A DNA stretch of 57,754 bases. Origin: Bradyrhizobium sp. (GTDB lineage Bacteria > Pseudomonadota > Alphaproteobacteria > Rhizobiales > Xanthobacteraceae). Shown here one piece after another: positions 52,893-57,754 of this stretch (its first letter is position 1; each line of letters opens with the position of its first letter). The notes under the pieces are model-generated. The model searched no databases. It was not told the origin of the DNA and worked only from the letters and a program-made list of their open reading frames with translations. The DNA is taken from positions 1 to 57,754 of the forward strand of contig NZ_DAHUXJ010000093.1 of assembly GCF_027307225.1 (NCBI RefSeq), given 5' to 3'. The position numbers and the translations under genes are program-made.

Positions 52893-53465
52893 ATGCCTCG
52901 CGCCAGACGCTCCAAGCCACGCATTTCTGCTCACGCTCATGATCGCCGGGCACGGGATCTGCCGCTGAATGCGGAGGTCGCGGCGGTCGAGATCGACGAT
53001 CCGCTGGCGCTTGAGCCCGGCGAGAAGATCGTCGCACTGCGTTCGATCCGCAACGATCCCCTGGGCAGGCTGCACAGCCACCGTCACATCGACGAGGCGC
53101 AGTATCGCGCCGGGCGCGCGTTTCAGGACGACTGGGAGAAGGCCGAGCGCGGTCCGCGCGCGGTCGATCCGACGCGCGAATACGTCGATGGCGGAAGCGC
53201 GCGCGAGCCGATCACCGAGCGGCAGCGCAGGGCGGTGCTGCGGCTCAATCGCCTCGAACGCGAGCTCGGCGCGGACGGCATCGTGCTGGTGCACGAGGTG
53301 CTGGTGCTCGGGCTCACCATGGAACAGGTCGGTCAGCGGCGCGGACTGCGCGGCCAGCGCTGGAAGGACTATTTCGCCAGGCGCTTTCAGGAATGCCTCG
53401 ATCGGCTGGCGCTGATTTACGGTTTTGCAAGCAAGAGTCGGCCGCAACACGCGCCGCTTCGTTGA
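52893..53465 (+). CDS. Hypothetical protein of the phage-like module (weak DUF6456-like C-terminus)
   Basis: A 190-residue basic protein starting MPRARRSKPRIS. The C-terminal 75 residues (ITERQRRAVLRLNRLERELG, then LVHEVLVLGLTMEQVGQRRG, ending LDRLALIYGF) are a helical domain resembling the DUF6456/helix-turn-helix domains of rhizobial phage-type regulators. A histidine-rich HSHRHID lies in the middle. AGGAG is 11 bases before ATG. It lies 78 bases after ydaU on the same strand and is probably cotranscribed. Confidence 0.65.
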   Translation: MPRARRSKPRISAHAHDRRARDLPLNAEVAAVEIDDPLALEPGEKIVALRSIRNDPLGRLHSHRHIDEAQYRAGRAFQDDWEKAERGPRAVDPTREYVDGGSAREPITERQRRAVLRLNRLERELGADGIVLVHEVLVLGLTMEQVGQRRGLRGQRWKDYFARRFQECLDRLALIYGFASKSRPQHAPLR

Positions 53466-53494
53466 ATTGCGATTTGAGGAATCGAGATGGAGGA

Positions 53495-53550
53495 AACGAA
53501 AAGGCCGCTGGCCTATGCGCCAGCGGCCCGCCGGGCAGAAATAATGGATC
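53495..53550 (-). ncRNA. Candidate small RNA ending in an intrinsic terminator
   Basis: On the minus strand a promoter-like pair (-35 TTGACA, -10 TAATTT, spacing 16) is followed within about 30 bases by a perfect 10-bp hairpin and a T-run, with no gene between. The predicted transcript would be about 55 nt. A small frame passes through but is cut by the terminator. Entirely predicted. Confidence 0.35.
53503..53528 (-). terminator. Intrinsic terminator, minus strand
   Basis: GGCCGCTGGC (53503-53512) pairs perfectly with GCCAGCGGCC (53519-53528), loop of 6. On the minus strand it is followed by TTTTCGTTT. The plus-strand gene ends at 53465, so it could also act weakly on that transcript. Confidence 0.7.
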
Positions 53551-53556
53551 GGGATG

Positions 53557-53584
53557 AAATTAGTCCAGCCCCGGATGTTGTCAA
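53557..53584 (-). promoter_or_regulatory. Candidate promoter for the small RNA
   Basis: Read on the minus strand: TTGACA at 53584-53579 and TAATTT at 53562-53557, spacing 16. The -35 box is a perfect consensus. Confidence 0.4.
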
Positions 53585-53831
53585 ACATATCCGCTACCGA
53601 TGAAGGAATGGAGTCGAAAATCACGATGCTTGCGTGACAGCGCGCCGCTGTTGCGGCGCTGGCACAGTCTTAAGACCTTGGCGGAGGTGATCGCGCCGGA
53701 GGCGACACCACTTGTGTTACCGCGTAACCAAAACGCCCCATTCGACACCGCGGAACTACCCCCTTGCCGCGCGGCTTATCAGATAAGGGGTTTGCGTAAT
53801 GCCACCGACGATGCCGAAAAGGGGCACTGAC

Positions 53832-54068
53832 ATGACTTTGGTGGCAAAAGGCGTTGGACCTTCAGCCGTGATGTATTCTCCCGAGGTGATCGAGATCATG
53901 TCGGCAGCGCTGGAATCTTCGGTCAAAAGCTTGCCTGAACCGGTTTCCGCAACCCAGGTCCATTATCTGGCCGAATCGATCCTGCACAGCGCCGGCCGCG
54001 GCGAACGCGACGCCGGTGCGCTGGAACGCATTGCGCTGGTTGAATTGCGCATCGCACCGCGCGGCTGA
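53832..54068 (+). CDS. Small hypothetical protein
   Basis: A 78-residue soluble helical protein (MTLVAKGVGPSAVMYSPEVI...). AAAGGGGC lies 7-8 bases before the ATG. The centre, ALESSVKSLPEPVSATQVHY and LAESILHSAGRGERDAGALE, looks like two amphipathic helices. It is followed after 110 bases by the DUF155 gene. I do not recognise a function. Confidence 0.6.
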   Translation: MTLVAKGVGPSAVMYSPEVIEIMSAALESSVKSLPEPVSATQVHYLAESILHSAGRGERDAGALERIALVELRIAPRG

Positions 54069-54179
54069 CGCGCGCAATAGGTCAACCAGACTGTCGCGTT
54101 CTTCCTCTTGCGCGATCTCTCTTTCGCGATCTCATTTCGAATTCCGTTGGACGCGATTGTTTGAGGCCTCTTTGCGAAC

Positions 54180-54998
54180 ATGAAAAACTACGCCTTCCGC
54201 AGCGAGCCACAGCTTAGTCGCGTCACCGCGCACGCGCTCAATGTTGGAGACCGCATCAACACAGCCGGCTTCGAAAAGGACGCGCTCTCGGGGGTGCCGC
54301 TGGCGCTGCGCACGGGTCAGGACGGCATTGCAGTCGTGTTTCGTTACGGGGTCGCGGTGTTCTTCAACATGAGTGCGGAGGAGGAAGCCGGCTTCCTCGA
54401 ACGGCTGTTGCCGCGGATCGGAGGTCGGTTGACGCCGCCGGAGGAAGAGGCCGCGACCGTCGAACTCCTGGGCGAGAGCGACGATCAGGTGGCTTCAGGC
54501 GGCCCCATTCACGTCCGCGACATGTCGATGGCGCGGTTGCTCGTGGTCTCCGATGTGCTGGCGAAGAGCGTCGTGCTCGCCCATGACGAACGCGAGGTCG
54601 CAAAGGTGTTCGAGACCATCGAACCCTTTGTGCGGGAGCTCGCGTTTGCCGGGAGGTTTTTCCGCAATCGCCGCAGCATCCTGAAGCTGATCGGCGAGGC
54701 GCTCCTGGTGCAGCACAACGTCTCCGGCCGCGTCGCGATCGCCGACAAGCCCGATGTGCTCTGGGACCGGGTGGACCTCGAGCGGCTTTATGCGCGGCTG
54801 GAAGACGAATACGAACTGACCGCGCGGGTCGAGACGCTCAACCGCAAGCTCGCGGTGGTCGCCGAGACCGCCGATACGCTCGCCGACATCATCGACACCC
54901 GCCGTTCGCTGCGGCTCGAGATCATCGTCGCGCTTTTGATTGCGGTCGAAATCGTGATCGGCATCTCGCAGATCTTTGCCGCCCGCGGCGGGCATTGA
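54180..54998 (+). CDS. RMD1/DUF155 family protein
   Basis: A 272-residue protein. The N-terminal domain has DALSGVPLALRTGQDGIAVV and FRYGVAVFFNMS (the DUF155 start), then SMARLLVVSDVLAKSVVLAH and a helical part GEALLVQHNVSGRVAIADKP DVLWD... A single C-terminal membrane helix (LRLEIIVALLIAVEIVIGIS) anchors it. Yeast RMD1 homologues act in mitochondrial translation or meiotic division; the bacterial role is unknown. It starts with ATG at 54180; upstream signals are weak. Confidence 0.88.
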   Translation: MKNYAFRSEPQLSRVTAHALNVGDRINTAGFEKDALSGVPLALRTGQDGIAVVFRYGVAVFFNMSAEEEAGFLERLLPRIGGRLTPPEEEAATVELLGESDDQVASGGPIHVRDMSMARLLVVSDVLAKSVVLAHDEREVAKVFETIEPFVRELAFAGRFFRNRRSILKLIGEALLVQHNVSGRVAIADKPDVLWDRVDLERLYARLEDEYELTARVETLNRKLAVVAETADTLADIIDTRRSLRLEIIVALLIAVEIVIGISQIFAARGGH

Positions 54999-55122
54999 GG
55001 CTGCACTCGGGTCGTAGACGATTTCGCAGTCATCAGGCCGGCCACGATTGTTTCCCGGCATCGTCCTGAAAACGGACCAAACTCTGACGCTTTCGGCCAC
55101 AATCCGACGCAACGTTAACCAA

Positions 55123-55236
55123 ATGCAAACCATTACGGTCATAACCATCCTGGCACTGCTGACGATCTCCGGAGCGGTGATCTCCGATCAGATCCTGACA
55201 AGCCGGGAAAACCCGGTGATGGCAGTTCGGTTCTGA
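55123..55236 (+). CDS. Possible small membrane peptide
   Basis: A 37-residue ORF: MQTITVITILALLTISGAVI then SDQILTSRENPVMAVRF, a single hydrophobic helix with a short polar tail. The frame is open to 55048 upstream. No good ribosome-binding site is seen. It may be one of a pair with the next small ORF. Confidence 0.35.
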   Translation: MQTITVITILALLTISGAVISDQILTSRENPVMAVRF

Positions 55237-55296
55237 GTTTCGTCGGGCGTGGGCACGTCCGGCGGGGTCGGGTCTAATCTTTGGGGGACGTCGAAC

Positions 55297-55428
55297 ATGA
55301 TTTCCGTGGACCAATTCCTGAGACTTATCAGTGTGCCGGCCGTGGTTGCGGCCTTTTTGATTGCCTCCCAGGTATCCGGCGCTGGCATTTTCCACTCGCA
55401 GCCGGCCGTCCAGGTCGCGACCCAGTAA
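55297..55428 (+). CDS. Small membrane or exported protein
   Basis: A 43-residue ORF (MISVDQFLRLISVPAVVAAF...), with one hydrophobic helix and a hydrophilic tail ending HSQPAVQVATQ. GGGGGACGTC lies 8 bases before the ATG, a good ribosome-binding site. The helix could be an uncleaved anchor or a signal peptide. No family recognised. Confidence 0.5.
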   Translation: MISVDQFLRLISVPAVVAAFLIASQVSGAGIFHSQPAVQVATQ

Positions 55429-55669
55429 TCTCCTTCAGATAGACCGGCTGGCTTTCACGGGCTTCGGGCGGGGCAAGCCCGCGGGGTATCGCGCGGCCGT
55501 CGGACATGCACGCTTGCTGTGCATCGCTTGCGCGTTTTGCGCGAAAGCGCGCGAGAAACACAATTTTCGTTAAAATACTGTGTGTACTTGTTTACGCAAC
55601 CTTAGAGCGCCGGCCGTAGATTGCGGCCGCGCCAGAACAGGCGCGTAAATTCCCATCACGGAGGCGGAG

Positions 55670-55834
55670 TTGCAGCGCATTTTGTCGAAGTTTTTTTCGG
55701 ATCAGTCGGGCGCGACCGCGATTGAATACGGTCTGATCGCGGCTGGTATTGCCCTTGCGATTATCGCAGTGGTGAACGGCCTCGGCTCGAACCTGAACAC
55801 CAACTTCAGCTCGATCAACAGCTCGCTGAAATAA
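55670..55834 (+). CDS. flp: Flp/Fap-type pilin precursor
   Basis: A 54-residue pilin too short for usual gene calls. It reads MQRILSKFFSDQSGATAIEY then GLIAAGIALAIIAVVNGLGS..., the typical Flp layout: basic leader ending in Gly, prepilin-peptidase site G/ATAIEYG with the conserved Glu and Tyr, then a hydrophobic helix. The start is TTG with GGAGG five bases before. A very strong terminator follows. No tad/cpa assembly genes lie in the window, so it is an orphan pilin that depends on a locus elsewhere. Confidence 0.92.
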   Translation: MQRILSKFFSDQSGATAIEYGLIAAGIALAIIAVVNGLGSNLNTNFSSINSSLK

Positions 55835-55871
55835 ACCCCGTCGTCGCGGGGCGCGCAGGATACAGTTGGAG

Positions 55872-55905
55872 AAGAACCCCGCCGGAGCGATCCGGCGGGG
55901 TTCTT
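55872..55905 (+). terminator. Strong intrinsic terminator after flp
   Basis: AAGAACCCCGCCGGA pairs perfectly with TCCGGCGGGGTTCTT: a 15-bp stem closed by the tetraloop GCGA (GNRA type). Part of the T-run is in the 3' arm. It also faces the opposite gene that ends at 55940. Confidence 0.9.
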
Positions 55906-55939
55906 TGCGCCTGCCAAGCCTCAAAGCAGGATGTGACAG

Positions 55940-56320
55940 TCAGCGCTTCTGCGCTTCCGCAGATGAAATCGCGTCCCGTTCGGCGGCTTCGTAGCGCAAC
56001 CACAGATCAAGGGCTGCGATAAAGGTGATCGCAATCCCGATGCCAATGGCAAAATGCATCGCGCGGGTATGGGCAAAGCCCAGAATCCAGGGCGAGACGA
56101 CGAGCCAGACGCCCAGCGCCATATTGACCCATTCCTCCCACACCGAGAAAGCAATCATGGCCGCGATCGAAAGAATGATGATCGCGGCAGCCGTGAGGCC
56201 GAGATCGAGCTCGGCCGCACGGCCTGCATGGGCAAGAAAAGCCGGCGCTCCAAAAAGGATCATCGCCAGCAACAGATTGTAGAGATCAAGGACTGACTCG
56301 GCGCGCCACTTTCGCAACAT
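55940..56320 (-). CDS. SPW-repeat membrane protein
   Basis: A 126-residue protein with four predicted helices. GVWLVVSPWILGFAHTRAMH carries the SPW signature (PF03779); WEEWVNMALGVW precedes it. The N-terminal half (LYNLLLAMILFGAPAFLAHA) may be a degenerate first repeat, since the SPW triplet is missing there. Function of the family is unknown. A twin-hairpin element lies 46 bases upstream of the ATG. Confidence 0.85.
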   Translation of the reverse strand: MLRKWRAESVLDLYNLLLAMILFGAPAFLAHAGRAAELDLGLTAAAIIILSIAAMIAFSVWEEWVNMALGVWLVVSPWILGFAHTRAMHFAIGIGIAITFIAALDLWLRYEAAERDAISSAEAQKR

Positions 56321-56365
56321 CTTCGCCTCCCCATTTTAATCCCGCCCGGCCAAAACGCCAAAGCG

Positions 56366-56532
56366 CTAGTGCGGTGAATTTGAAGTTCCTATCAGTTTCG
56401 CGGTAACCTCATCATAGGAACTTCAAATTCTAAACCGCACTAGAATCATATAATTGGCTAGTGCTCCTTTGATTCCGAAGTTCGTAAGCGTGGAGCCGCA
56501 ATATGATACGAACTTCGGAATCGGAGCACTAG
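56366..56532 (+). repeat. Twin-hairpin CTAG element, copy 9
   Basis: A 56366-56443 (outer arms CTAGTGCGGT/ACCGCACTAG, where the tenth pair is T-A instead of C-G, a compensated change; TAA bulge), linker 56444-56457, B 56458-56532 (CTAGTGCTCC/GGAGCACTAG, TTT bulge, inner GATTCCGAAGTTCGTA). It lies between the SPW gene and a LysR fragment. Confidence 0.93.
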
Positions 56533-56597
56533 CTGAGGCAACGATCAACGTGCGTTCTCCGTTCCGCAAACGTCGTTGGCGCGCCGCTAGACTTTAG

Positions 56598-56867
56598 GAC
56601 GAGTTGCCGGCGCGGGAGATGTTCTTCTTTCGCAGCGACAACGACCTGGCGCAATTCGCCGCGCTCAAATGCGGCGTCGGCATCGGCGGCTGCCAGCACG
56701 GCATCGCCCGTAATCATCCGGAGCCGGTGCCGGTGCTTGCGAAAGTGATTCGCTTCGAACTCGACATGTGGGTGGTGATGCACGAGGACATGCGTTCCAC
56801 AACGCGCATCAAACGCCTGTTCGATCACCTCAACACGGAGCTTTCCGCATTTTTGCGCGGCCGATGA
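56598..56867 (+). pseudogene. LysR-type regulator remnant (C-terminal end of the ligand-binding domain)
   Basis: About 90 residues remain of a protein that is normally about 300. FFFRSDNDLAQFAALKCGVG, IGGCQHGIARNHPEPVPVLA and ELDMWVVMHEDMRSTTRIKR match the last third of a LysR substrate-binding domain (GxGIG, DLWLVxHxDLR pattern). No HTH or first half is present; an in-frame stop lies at 56595. The TTG at 56604 has no good start signal. A twin-hairpin element is 65 bases upstream, so the missing part may have been lost in an element-linked deletion. Confidence 0.85.
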
Positions 56868-56990
56868 GCCGATGAAGCGCGCATTCGCGTTGCGGAACCA
56901 TCACAGTCCACAGCATTTGAAGCGTCATCGGAACTTCTTCTGCACACTACGCCTTGGTTAAGCTAGATTCATCGGCGGGGTAATGCCGGG

Positions 56991-57281
56991 ATGTTTTCGA
57001 ACATGACACACTATCTGCTTTCCAATCCGTTCCATGCGAAACAGGAACAGGCGCAGGATCAGTTGCAGGAGCGCGCGGATGAAACGCGGCGTCATGCGAC
57101 GCTGTCCTCGCGATCGACGCCGCTTTGCAGTCATTGCCGTTCCGACGACATCACCTGCGTCGCGACCGCGCAGTGGAGCAACGAGAAGCAGGAATGGGAA
57201 CTGGCCAACACCTTCGCCCGGCCGGCGCATTGCAACACCTGCGATCGCGACGGCGAGATCGTCTGGCTGCCGCTGAACTAA
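56991..57281 (+). CDS. Small zinc-ribbon-like hypothetical protein
   Basis: A 96-residue protein. Two CxxC pairs, LCSHCRSDDI and HCNTCDRDGEI, about 36 residues apart, suggest a zinc-ribbon fold, with strands in VATAQWSNEKQEWELAN between them. The N-terminal third is helical (QEQAQDQLQERADETRRH). ATG at 56991 or 57003. It might bind nucleic acid, but no known family is recognised. Confidence 0.65.
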   Translation: MFSNMTHYLLSNPFHAKQEQAQDQLQERADETRRHATLSSRSTPLCSHCRSDDITCVATAQWSNEKQEWELANTFARPAHCNTCDRDGEIVWLPLN

Positions 57282-57614
57282 AATCCTCGTGCTGAGGAGC
57301 GGAAGCTTCCTCACCTCCCTCCGAAAGGGGGCGGCGGGCTGAGAAGCGCTCTTCGTTTTGAAGCGACAGGTGAGGGCTCCTTTCCAGGACGTGCAGGATC
57401 TGGATGTCGCCGCCGTTGGCTCTTCATTTTTCTAGGAACGCGTACGCCCAACCGGCGTTCGGGCAACAAGAACGGGCCGCCCGCGAAGTAGCTGGTGGCG
57501 GAATTTCGGTCACGGAAAAACGCGGCGCGGCGTGGCATGCCAGGACCGGCGCCTTCGATCCGACAAATTGATGGCGGTAATCTTCCGGTAACGATCAACG
57601 CTTAAGCGAACCCG
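57282..57614. other. Intergenic region with no supported gene
   Basis: It contains a short CTCACCTCCCTCCG segment similar to the ccctcccc palindromes. A minus-strand frame (57311-57598) is Arg/Pro-rich and not protein-like. Confidence 0.5.
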
Positions 57615-57754
57615 CTAGTGCGGCGAATTTGAAGTTCCTATCAGTTTCGCCGTGAGTTCGTTATAGGAACTTCAAATTCAAAGCCGCACTAGAAACAATA
57701 AGTTGCTAGAGCTCCTTTGATTCCGAAGTTCGCATCGGAGGGGCCGCAATAGCT
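57615..57754 (+). repeat. Twin-hairpin CTAG element, copy 10 (cut by the window end)
   Basis: A 57615-57692 is complete (CTAGTGCGGC/GCCGCACTAG, AAA bulge), linker 57693-57705, B starts at 57706 with CTAGAGCTCC, TTT bulge and the GATTCCGAAGTTCGC arm, and continues past the window. Closest to copies at 34475 and 44454. Confidence 0.93.

Noticed and set aside
53600..53830. 76-codon frame before the small gene at 53832
   Set aside because: No start signal or protein-like composition. A GGAAC (53752) that might be an EcfG-type -35 box has GCTT instead of CGTT 17 bases later, so I did not call a promoter.
57311..57598. 95-codon minus-strand frame near the window end
   Set aside because: Arg/Pro-rich translation without start signal, partly over a palindrome fragment.

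Overview
The window is a high-GC alphaproteobacterial chromosome segment. Gene content (GcrA-like regulator, several branched-chain-type ABC systems, CaiB/acyl-CoA modules, Flp pilin, IalB) and at least four families of intergenic palindromes (gtcattccgggg..., cctcatcctgagg..., ccctcccc...ggggaggg, ccggttcccacttttccgg) point to Bradyrhizobium or a close relative. This is inference from sequence style; no rRNA or tRNA gene is visible.

Layout. 1-9.6 kb: an aromatic-acid module with the end of a Rieske oxygenase alpha subunit, a branched-chain-type ABC importer (binding protein, small membrane protein, fused LivH-LivM permease, LivG, LivF), and on the other strand a Gfo/Idh/MocA dehydrogenase and a PDR-type reductase, divergent from a MarR regulator with a clear palindrome between them. 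The combination resembles phthalate 4,5-dioxygenase pathways. 9.7-16.4 kb: small proteins, then an operon manA - glycosyltransferase with extra C-terminal domain - GH130-like glycosidase/phosphorylase. 16.5-23.9 kb: a five-gene acyl-CoA module (ADP-forming CoA ligase, acyl-CoA dehydrogenase, CaiB CoA-transferase, AMP-forming CoA ligase, thiolase). 24-33.3 kb: a sugar-acid module (DenD-like dehydrogenase and a four-gene sugar ABC importer on the minus strand; XylD-like dehydratase and two SDR dehydrogenases on the plus strand). 33.3-38.8 kb: GFA-fold protein, M50 protease, lone ABC binding protein, exbB-exbD-tonB. 39-41.8 kb: MarR regulator divergent from an RND adaptor whose pump gene is broken; IalB protein. 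41.8-44.3 kb: livM-livG-livF without livH or binding protein. 44.9-50.4 kb: DoxX, amidohydrolase, MFS transporter, Spy-like and Gly/His-rich exported proteins. 50.5-53.5 kb: a phage-derived-looking module (S24 repressor, GcrA-like protein, YdaU/DUF1376 protein, a further unknown). 53.5-57.75 kb: a candidate small RNA, a DUF155 protein, small membrane proteins, an orphan Flp pilin, an SPW protein and a LysR remnant.

The most unusual signal is a family of about 168-bp intergenic elements, called here twin-hairpin CTAG elements. Each has two large imperfect palindromes (A and B, about 75-80 bp each), both normally starting and ending in CTAG and separated by a 10-16 nt AT-rich linker. Nine loci carry ten complete or window-cut elements plus one A/B chimera and one half-A remnant. 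Stems differ between copies but are kept paired by compensatory changes, and a 3-4 nt bulge (AAA in the 3' arm of A, TTT/GAA/TTA/TCC in the 5' arm of B) is kept at the same place, so A and B look like oppositely oriented versions of one structural unit. Several copies sit at broken genes: the RND pump ends inside a half-A remnant, livM starts inside an A hairpin beside a tandem array, and a LysR fragment lies next to another copy. The family looks like an oversized REP/BIME-like or MITE-like element involved in genome rearrangement.
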